DNA of 5,701 bases from an uncultured Gemmiger sp. (GTDB taxonomy: Bacteria; Bacillota; Clostridia; Oscillospirales; Ruminococcaceae): NCBI GenBank assembly GCA_944382805.1, contig CALWNS010000121.1, forward strand, positions 1 through 5,701, given 5' to 3'. Within the stretch, counting starts at the first letter, position 1. Every line of letters starts with the position of its first letter. The notes under the pieces were generated by a model. It searched no databases and was not told the DNA's origin. It saw nothing but the letters and a program-made list of their open reading frames with translations. The translations under genes were made by a program, and so were the position numbers. Shown here piece after piece: positions 1 to 4,877 of this stretch.

Positions 1-126
1 CTCCACGCCCTTGGCCGCGCAGGCCGCCGCGATGGCCGCCCGCCGCTTTTGCGAAAGTTCGATCGGGAAGCAGTCGCGGCTGACCGCCACCAGCCCCAGT
101 TTGACTTGCGGGATGTTTTGCAGCAT
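1..126 (-). CDS. L-fucose/L-arabinose isomerase family protein, N-terminal fragment
   Basis: Only the first 42 codons are in the window; the gene continues past base 1. The ATG is at 126-124 on the minus strand, 7 nt after a strong Shine-Dalgarno GGAGG (complement of 135-139). The peptide begins MLQNIPQVKLGLVAVSRD and continues with CFPIELSQKRR, an N-terminus I recognise from proteins annotated as L-fucose isomerase and related proteins in gut Clostridia. The hydrophobic strand KLGLVAVS is the expected first beta strand of the N-terminal Rossmann-like domain. Family members interconvert aldose and ketose sugars such as L-fucose/L-fuculose or L-arabinose/L-ribulose; the substrate here cannot be read from 42 residues, and no catalytic residue is inside the window. 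The gene is divergent from the PocR-AraC regulator starting at 245, which suggests local control. No convincing promoter for it was found between 140 and 245. The family call rests on recalled similarity. Confidence 0.72.
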   Translation of the reverse strand, partial: MLQNIPQVKLGLVAVSRDCFPIELSQKRRAAIAAACAAKGVE

Positions 127-167
127 ACAGGTTACCTCCGTTTGCAAAAAAATAGAAAAGAAAACCC

Positions 168-194
168 GCGGGCCGGGGTTTGCGTTTGGCCCGC
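168..194. promoter_or_regulatory. Inverted repeat in the isomerase/araC divergent region, possible operator
   Basis: GCGGGCC (168-174) and GGCCCGC (188-194) are perfect 7-base inverted arms separated by 13 bases. A second, overlapping pair is AAACCC (162-167) and GGGTTT (176-181). The first repeat spans the proposed -35 box of the regulator (180-185), so a bound protein could block or help that promoter. GTTTGC also occurs twice as a direct repeat (140-145 and 178-183), which could matter because AraC-type proteins often bind direct repeats. In RNA of the minus strand the first repeat would form a hairpin ahead of a T-rich run. The role is inferred from position only. Confidence 0.3.
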
Positions 195-208
195 CGATGG
201 GGTACAAT
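180..208 (+). promoter_or_regulatory. Putative sigma-A promoter of the PocR-AraC regulator
   Basis: A -35 like TTGCGT (180-185) and a -10 TACAAT (203-208, five of six consensus bases) are separated by 17 bases. The start of transcription would be near 215, giving a short leader of about 30 nt that contains the ribosome site AGGGGG before the ATG at 245. The -35 box is weak, in keeping with a promoter that may need an activator or be autoregulated. Confidence 0.55.
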
Positions 209-244
209 AGAAGTGTATAAGACCGTAAAAAAGGGGGAACTGCC

Positions 245-1111
245 ATGCAGGCCGTGTTCGACCGCCAGGAACTGCGCAAACTGCTGCGGGATTTTTACCA
301 GCTTACGGGCATCCGCGCCGCCATGCTGGACGCTTGGGGCATCGATATGCTTTCCTACCCGGACCACCTGCCGGAATTCTGCCGCCTTGTGCGGGAAAAG
401 CCCCAGGGGCGCACCGCCTGCCTGCAATGCGACCAGAACGCCTGCCGCCGCGCGCGCGAGGAGCGCCGCGCCCTGCTGTACCCGTGCCATGCGGGCCTGC
501 TGGAGATCATCACGCCGATCCTGGTGGACGATACCGTGGTGGGGTATTTGCTGCTCAGCCACATTGTGCAGGGGGCCGACCGCGAAGCCGAATGGCGGTT
601 TGCGGCCGAGCGCTGCGCCCGCTACGGCCTGCCGCTGGACAAACAGCGCGCCGCGTTCGACCAGCTGCCCTCTACGCCCTACCCCAAACTGCAGGCGGCC
701 GAGCACCTGCTGGCGCTGGCTGCGCGCACGCTGTACCGCGAACGCCTGGCCGGGCTGGTGCCGGGCAGCCTGCCGCAGCGCATGAACGACTTTTTGGACG
801 AACATTTGGCCGAGGACCTTTCCGGCCCGCGGCTGTGCCGCGAATTTTCCATGAGCCGCACCGCGCTGTACCAGTTTGCGCGCGAACAATACGGCTGCGG
901 CATATCGGAACACATCGCGCGGCTGCGCATCCGCCGGGCGGTCGCGCTGCTCAACACCACCGACCTGACCAACGCGCAGGTGGCCGAAGCGGTGGGCATC
1001 CGCGATGTGAACTACTTTTTCCGCGTGTTCCGCAAGCTGACCGGCCTAACGCCCAAAAAATACCGCGAAGCCGCCCGCAGCGGCACGCTGGTCAAACCGC
1101 AGGGGTTATAA
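245..1111 (+). CDS. AraC-family transcriptional regulator with N-terminal PocR sensor domain
   Basis: A 288-residue cytoplasmic DNA-binding regulator. Residues 1-155 or so match the PocR ligand-binding domain: LRDFYQLTGI (14-23), an FC at 45-46, a cysteine cluster C59/C62/C67, then YPCHAGL (79-85), PI (91-92) and VVGYLLLS (98-105). The cysteines and H82 could hold a metal or cofactor, but that is inference. The C-terminal part is a standard AraC double helix-turn-helix: first helix-turn-helix about 193-217, second about 242-274, ending in the family hallmark FRKLTGLTPKKYR (262-274). The ATG at 245 has AGGGGG 7 nt upstream; a promoter lies at 180-208. PocR of Salmonella activates propanediol and cobalamin genes in response to 1,2-propanediol. 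Because this gene is divergent from a fucose-isomerase-like gene, a role in deoxysugar or diol metabolism is plausible. The inducer is unknown. No clear terminator follows the stop; the next gene converges on it. Confidence 0.9.
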   Translation: MQAVFDRQELRKLLRDFYQLTGIRAAMLDAWGIDMLSYPDHLPEFCRLVREKPQGRTACLQCDQNACRRAREERRALLYPCHAGLLEIITPILVDDTVVGYLLLSHIVQGADREAEWRFAAERCARYGLPLDKQRAAFDQLPSTPYPKLQAAEHLLALAARTLYRERLAGLVPGSLPQRMNDFLDEHLAEDLSGPRLCREFSMSRTALYQFAREQYGCGISEHIARLRIRRAVALLNTTDLTNAQVAEAVGIRDVNYFFRVFRKLTGLTPKKYREAARSGTLVKPQGL

Positions 1112-1182
1112 ACCAGTATACCCGCCGGGCCAAAAACGTCTATGGCCGCAGGTTTAACTTACTGGAGAAATGTTCAAAGAGT

Positions 1183-1596
1183 TTAGTACACAAAGCGCTT
1201 TTGCGCCAGATAGTTGACAAAGAACAGCCCGCAGTCCACCGGGATCTTGATGGCCAGCTCCGGCACGGCGGCGGGCAGCACGGCGGCCAGCCCCGCGACC
1301 AGCAGGGCGCTGGCCGCCGTTTTCAGCACCGTGACGGCGGCATACAGCGCGGCCGACCGCCCGTGGCGTGTGCGGCTGTGGAACACAAGGAAATAGTTGA
1401 TCAGGTAGTTGCACAAAGAGGAAAGCGCCCGCGCCGCCGCCGTGGCCGCCAGGATGGCGGCAGTGGAACCGAGCGCAGGTTCCAGCAGCGCGCAGAGCGC
1501 GGCAAACGCCGCCAGGTCCACCGCGCTGGACGAAAGCGAGGACGCCAAAAACCGGCCGAACGGCCGGTTTTCGGCCCCGGCGATGCTGTGAGACAA
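1183..1596 (-). CDS. GtrA-family small membrane protein
   Basis: A 137-residue, very hydrophobic protein with four predicted membrane helices (about 15-35, 43-71, 82-108, 113-131), the usual size and layout of GtrA/DPMS-associated proteins. Family signs are RFLASSLSSSAVDL (15-28), the polar-hydrophobic motif ARALSSLCNYLINYFLVF (55-72) and the terminal NYLAQKRFVY (128-137). GtrA relatives are thought to help move lipid-linked sugars across the membrane for surface polysaccharide or teichoic-acid decoration; the substrate here is unknown and no glycosyltransferase is adjacent. The start is probably TTG at 1596-1594, since the frame has no ATG and AAAGGGG (complement of 1606-1612) lies 9 nt before it. 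A later TTG at codon 17 would remove part of helix 1. A promoter is proposed at 1687-1715, giving a leader of about 85 nt. The gene converges on araC with about 70 bases between stops. Confidence 0.85.
   Translation of the reverse strand: MSHSIAGAENRPFGRFLASSLSSSAVDLAAFAALCALLEPALGSTAAILAATAAARALSSLCNYLINYFLVFHSRTRHGRSAALYAAVTVLKTAASALLVAGLAAVLPAAVPELAIKIPVDCGLFFVNYLAQKRFVY
1548..1571. repeat. 24-base perfect palindrome with T-runs on both strands, inside the start of gtrA
   Basis: AAAACCGGCCG (1548-1558) and CGGCCGGTTTT (1561-1571) are perfect 11-base inverted arms with only AA between them. With the innermost pair open, RNA from either strand forms a GC-rich stem followed by a run of T (four on plus, five on minus), the shape of an intrinsic terminator. 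It lies in codons 9-17 of gtrA. Its function, if any, is unknown; it may be coding coincidence. Confidence 0.5.
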
Positions 1597-1650
1597 GGCA
1601 AACAGCCCCTTTCTTATACAAAAGCGCAGGCAAGCGCCAAAAGCAAACTC

Positions 1651-1676
1651 CGGCGGGGAAATACGATCCCCCGCCG
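1651..1676 (-). promoter_or_regulatory. Hairpin in the gtrA 5' leader
   Basis: CGGCGGGG (1651-1658) and CCCCGCCG (1669-1676) are perfect 8-base arms around a 10-base loop. If gtrA is transcribed from the promoter at 1687-1715, this stem would form at the very 5' end of the mRNA, about 40 nt upstream of the ribosome site. It is followed on the minus strand by GAGTTTGCTTTT, too broken for a strong terminator. It could stabilise the 5' end or act as a weak attenuator; only the structure is seen. Confidence 0.35.
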
Positions 1677-1686
1677 CCTTTCCCTT

Positions 1687-1715
1687 ATGATACCGCAGCC
1701 GGCGCGCCGGCGCAA
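1687..1715 (-). promoter_or_regulatory. Putative sigma-A promoter of gtrA
   Basis: On the minus strand a TTGCGC -35 (complement of 1710-1715) and a TATCAT -10 (complement of 1687-1692) are 17 bases apart. Transcription would begin near 1680, leaving a leader of about 85 nt. It points away from the ABC-F promoter, whose -35 hexamer is identical; the two -35 boxes are 21 bases apart. A 14-base palindrome fills most of the spacer. Confidence 0.5.
1698..1711. repeat. 14-base perfect palindrome in the gtrA promoter spacer
   Basis: GCCGGCGCGCCGGC is a perfect palindrome between the proposed -10 and -35 boxes of gtrA, touching the -35. Its position fits a repressor operator, but composition is so GC-rich that chance is a real alternative. 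Confidence 0.3.
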
Positions 1716-1719
1716 GGGG

Positions 1720-1746
1720 GGCGGCGCGGAAAAGACTTGCGCCGCC
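1720..1746. promoter_or_regulatory. Inverted repeat over the -35 of the ABC-F promoter
   Basis: GGCGGCGC (1720-1727) and GCGCCGCC (1739-1746) are perfect 8-base arms with 11 bases between them. The right arm covers most of the TTGCGC -35 box (1737-1742) of the ABC-F promoter, so it could be an operator. No regulator gene is adjacent on that side, and the role is inferred from position. Confidence 0.3.
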
Positions 1747-1765
1747 GCGCGTGGTGTGCTAGAAT
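1737..1765 (+). promoter_or_regulatory. Putative promoter of the ABC-F leader and gene, extended -10
   Basis: TTGCGC (1737-1742) and TAGAAT (1760-1765) are separated by 17 bases, and TG at 1757-1758 followed by one base gives an extended -10. Transcription should start near 1772, about 288 nt before the ABC-F ATG and about 27 nt before the six-codon upstream ORF. This is one of the better sigma-A matches in the window. Confidence 0.65.
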
Positions 1766-1798
1766 AGGGACACTGAACACAAGAAGGGAGGCGGAAGG

Positions 1799-1819
1799 AT
1801 GCGCAACGTCGCTTGCTGA
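1799..1819 (+). CDS. Six-codon upstream ORF (MRNVAC), putative leader peptide
   Basis: ATG CGC AAC GTC GCT TGC TGA encodes Met-Arg-Asn-Val-Ala-Cys. It has a near-ideal ribosome site, GGGAGG at 1786-1791, 7 nt before the ATG, as good as that of the real genes here. It begins about 27 nt after the predicted transcription start and lies 240 nt upstream of the ABC-F start, with a terminator between. The length and place match leader peptides of ABC-F resistance genes, which make a ribosome stall in the presence of drug. The peptide matches no leader I know, so the stalling residue cannot be named. Confidence 0.5.
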   Translation: MRNVAC

Positions 1820-1946
1820 ACCGCATGGTGAACGCGCGCGGGCGCAGGGCGTCCGCGGGGGCCGGCTTTGCCTGTTGGCGGGCCGCCCGGGGTTTGCCGT
1901 GCCGTTTTGCAGGGGTGACGCTCCGCATTCGGCCGCCTGTTTGTCG

Positions 1947-1987
1947 GCCGCCGGGCCGGAAAGCAGCTGCGCTTTCCGCCCGGCGGC
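1947..1987 (+). promoter_or_regulatory. 17-bp hairpin in the ABC-F leader
   Basis: The arm 1947-1964 pairs with 1971-1987, seventeen base pairs with only C1956 bulged and a six-base loop AGCTGC. The inner part is GGAAAGC/GCTTTCC; the outer part is GC only. It is followed by just three T, so it is not itself a good terminator. It sits 6 bases before the terminator stem. A smaller competing stem, CGGCCG (1930-1935) with CGGCCG (1945-1950), would share its left edge. Confidence 0.6.
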
Positions 1988-1993
1988 TTTCGC

Positions 1994-2032
1994 GCGGGTG
2001 TGCGGGGGCCTCCCCTGCCGCCCGCTTTTTTT
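1994..2032 (+). terminator. Intrinsic terminator directly upstream of the ABC-F gene
   Basis: GCGGGTG (1994-2000) pairs with CGCCCGC (2019-2025), T2001 is bulged, and GCGGGGG (2002-2008) pairs with CCCCTGC (2012-2018) around a three-base loop. That gives 14 pairs, two of them G-U, followed by seven T (2026-2032). It ends 12 bases before the ABC-F Shine-Dalgarno. Since no upstream plus-strand gene ends nearby, its natural reading is a conditional terminator in the ABC-F leader. Confidence 0.75.
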
Positions 2033-2059
2033 CACCACGCAAACAGGAGGCGCCGCCCT

Positions 2060-3550
2060 ATGTCTTTGATCCAAATTTCACAACTGACCTTCCATTACCC
2101 CGGCAGCTACGACAATATTTTCGAGCAGGCCGAAGCCCGCTTTGACACCGGCTGGAAGCTGGGCCTGACCGGCCGCAACGGCCGGGGCAAGACCACGCTG
2201 CTGCGGCTGCTGCAGGGGCAGCTGCCCTACAGCGGGCAGATCGCCGCGGGCGTGGACTTCCGCCTGTTCCCCGGCCCCGCGCCCGACCCCGACCAACCGC
2301 TGGGCGCGGCGGCCGCCGCGCTGTGCGGGGCCGAGGATTGGCGCATCGCCCGCGAGCTGGGCCTGCTGGGCCTTGGCCCCGAAATGCTGGACCGCCGCTT
2401 CGGCACGCTTTCGCAGGGGGAACAGACCCGCGCGCTGCTGGCGCTGCTGTTTTTGCAGCCGGGCAGCTACCCGCTGATCGACGAACCGACCAACCACCTG
2501 GACGCCGCGGGCCGCGCGCTGCTGGGGCGCTACCTGCGCGGGCAGCGGGGCGGGTTTTTGCTGGTATCGCACGACCGCGCGCTGCTGGACGCCTGCTGCG
2601 ACCATATGCTGGCCATCGAGCGCAGCGGCCTGCGCGTGCGGCAGGGCAACTTCAGCGCCTGGTGGCGGGAGGTGCAGGCCCGCGATGCGCGCGAAGCCGC
2701 CGAAAACGAGCGCCTGGGCCGCGAGATCGGCCGCCTGCAGGCGGCGGCCGGGCGCACGGCGCGCTGGTCCGACCGGGTGGAAAAATCCAAATTCGATACT
2801 GCCCGCACCGGCGAAAAGCCGGCCGACCGCGGCTATGTGGGGCACAAAGCGGCCAAGATGATGAAGCGCGCCAAGGTGATCGAAGCGCGGCGGGAACAGG
2901 CCGTTGCCGACAAGGCCGCCCTGTTCAAAGACCGCGAAACGGCCGAACCGCTGAAACTGCAGCCGCTGGCCCACCCCAAAGAACAGCTGCTGGCCGCCGC
3001 GGACCTGTGCATCCGCTACGGCGCGGCGCCGGTGTGCGGGCCGCTGCGCTTTGTGCTGCGGCGCGGCGACCGGCTGGCGCTGACCGGGGGCAACGGCAGC
3101 GGCAAAAGCAGCGTGCTGCGGCTGGCGGCCGGGCTGGAGGTGCCCCATACCGGCGCGCTGGAACGCGCGGGCGGCCTGGCGGTCAGCATGGTGGAGCAGA
3201 CGACGGCCGGGCTGCGCGGCCGCGTGGCCGATTATGCCGAAGCCTGCGGCGTGGAGCTGACCCGGCTGCTGACCATCCTGCGCAAGTTCGGGCTGGAGCG
3301 CGTGCAGTTTGAAAAGCCGGTGGAAAGCTGGAGCGAGGGCCAGCGCAAAAAGCTGGCCCTGGCGCGCAGCCTGTGCCAGCGCGCGCACCTGTATATCTGG
3401 GACGAGCCGCTCAACTACATCGACATATACGCGCGTATGCAGGTGGAGGCGCTGGTTTTGCAGTACCGGCCCACCCTGCTGTTTGTAGAGCACGACGCCG
3501 CGTTCCGCCGCGCGGTGGCCACCGGCGAAGTCTGCGTAGAAACCCCTTGA
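2060..3550 (+). CDS. lsa: Lsa-type ABC-F ATPase (ribosomal protection protein)
   Basis: A 496-residue soluble twin-ATPase without membrane segments, the usual ABC-F size. Domain 1: Walker A GRNGRGKTT (38-46), signature LSQGE (117-121), Walker B LIDEPTNHLD (139-148) with catalytic E142, and H171. A charged helical linker follows (about 205-300), the part that reaches into the ribosome. Domain 2: Walker A GGNGSGKSS (343-351), signature SEGQRKK (425-431), Walker B LYIWDEPLNYID (444-455) with E449, and H478. WKLGLTGRNGRGKTTLLRLL and YIWDEPLNYID are very close to Lsa proteins, which dislodge lincosamides, streptogramin A and pleuromutilins from the ribosome. All ATPase residues are intact. Resistance itself is inferred, and the symbol is family-level. 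The ATG at 2060 is chosen because AGGAGG (2045-2050) precedes it; an in-frame upstream extension to 2000 would run through the terminator. Expression is probably controlled by the leader attenuator. Confidence 0.92.
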   Translation: MSLIQISQLTFHYPGSYDNIFEQAEARFDTGWKLGLTGRNGRGKTTLLRLLQGQLPYSGQIAAGVDFRLFPGPAPDPDQPLGAAAAALCGAEDWRIARELGLLGLGPEMLDRRFGTLSQGEQTRALLALLFLQPGSYPLIDEPTNHLDAAGRALLGRYLRGQRGGFLLVSHDRALLDACCDHMLAIERSGLRVRQGNFSAWWREVQARDAREAAENERLGREIGRLQAAAGRTARWSDRVEKSKFDTARTGEKPADRGYVGHKAAKMMKRAKVIEARREQAVADKAALFKDRETAEPLKLQPLAHPKEQLLAAADLCIRYGAAPVCGPLRFVLRRGDRLALTGGNGSGKSSVLRLAAGLEVPHTGALERAGGLAVSMVEQTTAGLRGRVADYAEACGVELTRLLTILRKFGLERVQFEKPVESWSEGQRKKLALARSLCQRAHLYIWDEPLNYIDIYARMQVEALVLQYRPTLLFVEHDAAFRRAVATGEVCVETP

Positions 3551-3574
3551 CAGGCGGCCGCGGGCGTGTATAGT
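3547..3574 (+). promoter_or_regulatory. Near-consensus promoter of the permease, overlapping the ABC-F stop
   Basis: TTGACA (3547-3552, perfect consensus) and TATAGT (3569-3574) are 16 bases apart. The ABC-F stop codon TGA (3548-3550) lies inside the -35 box. Transcription would start near 3581, about 40 nt before the permease ATG. No terminator separates ABC-F from the permease, so some ABC-F transcripts may also read through. Confidence 0.7.
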
Positions 3575-3621
3575 AGTAAATGGAATTTTGGGGGCACCCA
3601 TAGGCATAAGAGGGGCGGACG

Positions 3622-4758
3622 ATGCAAGTGAGCGCACGGATCATAGCGTTTATCAAAAAGGAGACGGTACTTTCGGCCGCGGCGGCGCTGGCGGCGGTTT
3701 CGGCGTTCTTTGTGCCGCCGGACGCCGCATACCTGGGTTACCTGGACCTGCGCACGCTGGCCACGCTGTTTGCGCTGATGACGGTCATGGCCGGGCTGCG
3801 CCGCCAGGGCGTGTTCGACCGGCTGGGCCGGGCGCTGCTGGCGCGCACGCGCGGGCAGCTGCCGCTGGTGGCGCTGCTGGTGGGGCTGTGCTTTTTTGGC
3901 AGCATGGTCATTACCAACGATGTGGCGCTGCTCACCTTTGTGCCGTTCACCTTTTCGGTGCTGGGCGGGCTGGGGGCGCAGGCGCAGCGCCGGCTGACGC
4001 TGCCGGTGGTGTGTATGCAGACGGTGGCCGCCAACCTGGGCAGTATGCTCACGCCGATCGGCAACCCGCAGAACCTGTACCTGTACGGGCTGAGCGGGCT
4101 GGGGCCGGCCGGCTTTGCGGCGCTGATGCTGCCCTACACGCTGGCGGCGCTGGCGCTGCTGGCCGTGTGGGCGCTGTGGCTGTGCCGCCGCCCGCTGCAA
4201 ACGCCGCCCCCGGCCGCCGCCCCGGCCGCCGCGCGCGGCAATGTGCGCATAGAGGCCATGTACGCGGCGCTGTTCTGCGTGTGCCTGCTGGCGGTGGCGC
4301 GGGTGCTGCCCTACCCGGCCGCCTTTGCCGCGGTGCTGCTGGCCGCCCTGCTGGCCGACCGCCCGGCGCTGCGGCTGGTGGATTATTCGCTGCTGCTGAC
4401 CTTTGCCGCGTTCTTTGTGTTTATCGGCAACCTGGGGCGGGTGCCGGCGTTTTCCGCCTGGCTGCAGGCGTTTTTGCACGGGCGCGAAGTACCGGTGGCG
4501 GTGCTGGCTTCGCAGGTGTTGAGCAACGTGCCGGCGGCGCTGCTGCTCTCCGGCTTTACGCAAAACGTGCCGGCGCTGATCGTGGGCGTCAACCTGGGCG
4601 GGCTGGGCACGCTGATCGCCTCGATGGCCAGCCTGATCTCCTACCGGCAGATCGCACGCGAAGCGCCGCAGCGCAAGGGCGCGTATTTTGGGCTGTTCAC
4701 GGCGGCCAACGCGGTGTTTTTGGCCCTGATGCTGGCGTTCTGGGCCGTGTGGGCGTAA
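3622..4758 (+). CDS. SLC13/ArsB-superfamily anion permease
   Basis: A 378-residue integral membrane protein with about ten hydrophobic helices, of the ion-transporter superfamily that includes SLC13/DASS, CitMHS and ArsB. The two inverted halves show the expected paired motifs: ITNDVALLTFVPF (97-109) with GNPQNLYLY (147-155) in the first, and LSNVPAALLLSGF (300-312) with GGLGTLIASMASLISY (326-341) in the second. A Pro/Ala-rich loop (about 190-207) joins them. The length is closer to short YbiR-like members than to full DASS carriers. Substrate (dicarboxylate, citrate, sulfate, other anion or Na+/H+) cannot be told from sequence. The ATG at 3622 has AGGGG 6 nt upstream; a strong promoter sits at 3547-3574. 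It shares strand with ABC-F but has its own promoter, so a functional tie is not established. An alternate +1-frame reading of this region lacks such motifs and was discarded. Confidence 0.85.
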   Translation: MQVSARIIAFIKKETVLSAAAALAAVSAFFVPPDAAYLGYLDLRTLATLFALMTVMAGLRRQGVFDRLGRALLARTRGQLPLVALLVGLCFFGSMVITNDVALLTFVPFTFSVLGGLGAQAQRRLTLPVVCMQTVAANLGSMLTPIGNPQNLYLYGLSGLGPAGFAALMLPYTLAALALLAVWALWLCRRPLQTPPPAAAPAAARGNVRIEAMYAALFCVCLLAVARVLPYPAAFAAVLLAALLADRPALRLVDYSLLLTFAAFFVFIGNLGRVPAFSAWLQAFLHGREVPVAVLASQVLSNVPAALLLSGFTQNVPALIVGVNLGGLGTLIASMASLISYRQIAREAPQRKGAYFGLFTAANAVFLALMLAFWAVWA

Positions 4759-4821
4759 AAACGCCGCGGCCGGTCGCTGCCGGCGGAGCCTGCGCCTTTG
4801 CCCCCGCCATATAAAACAAAA

Positions 4822-4859
4822 CGATCCGCTCCCCTGTTGTCCGTCAGGGGGGCGGATCG
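4822..4859. terminator. Bidirectional intrinsic terminator between permease and amidase genes
   Basis: CGATCCGCTCCCCTG (4822-4836) pairs with CAGGGGGGCGGATCG (4845-4859): fifteen pairs including one G-U, with an eight-base loop. On the minus strand the stem is followed by TTTTGTTTTAT, a good T-run for ending the amidase mRNA. On the plus strand it is followed only by CTTTGT, a weaker end for the permease mRNA. The 63 bases between the permease stop and this stem hold no gene. Confidence 0.85.
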
Positions 4860-4877
4860 CTTTGTATGCGGCCGCGC

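Larger units (their letters stand above)
1772..2059 (+). ncRNA. ABC-F 5' leader with the parts of a ribosome-mediated attenuator
   Basis: From the predicted transcription start to the ABC-F start codon are about 288 nt with no credible long gene. In order it holds a Shine-Dalgarno GGGAGG (1786-1791), a six-codon ORF (1799-1819), a GC-rich stretch, a 17-bp hairpin (1947-1987), an intrinsic terminator (1994-2032), and the ABC-F ribosome site AGGAGG (2045-2050). A by-eye candidate antiterminator pairs CTCCGCA (1921-1927) with TGCGGGG (2001-2007), which would break the inner terminator stem. Leaders of this design are known upstream of ABC-F and other ribosome-targeting drug resistance genes, where a drug-stalled ribosome on the short ORF allows read-through. 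The switching scheme here is inference and needs a fold calculation. Confidence 0.55.

Noticed and set aside
1113..1165. Possible terminator between the convergent araC and gtrA genes (CCAGTA with TACTGG, inner GGCC with GGCC)
   Set aside because: The stem is short and broken by large internal loops, and neither strand has a proper T-run after it.
1613..1640. Alternative gtrA promoter, TTGGCG (1635-1640) with TATAAG (1613-1618) on the minus strand
   Set aside because: The -10 touches the Shine-Dalgarno, so transcription would begin at or after it and the mRNA would lack its ribosome site. The promoter at 1687-1715 fits better.
334..1767. Very long plus-strand frame (477 residues) across araC, gtrA and the intergenic region
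   Set aside because: It overlaps two recognisable genes in other frames, is Arg/Gly/Pro-rich and shows no family motif; long open frames are expected by chance at this GC content.
1877..1887. GGCGG and CCGCC inverted repeat in the leader
   Set aside because: Only one base separates the arms, so it cannot fold as a full hairpin; likely GC-rich chance.
2000..2059. N-terminal extension of ABC-F by 20 residues
   Set aside because: The extension would be translated through the terminator stem and lacks a ribosome site; AGGAGG at 2045-2050 clearly sets the start at 2060.
1614..2145. Several overlapping frames of 110-142 residues in the ABC-F leader region on both strands
   Set aside because: None has a ribosome site with a credible start or a recognisable domain, and all run through strong RNA hairpins. 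The region reads better as a regulatory leader.
2078..3637. Minus-strand frame of 519 residues opposite ABC-F
   Set aside because: It is a GC-driven shadow of the ABC-F gene, of low-complexity Ala/Gln/Arg composition with no domain.
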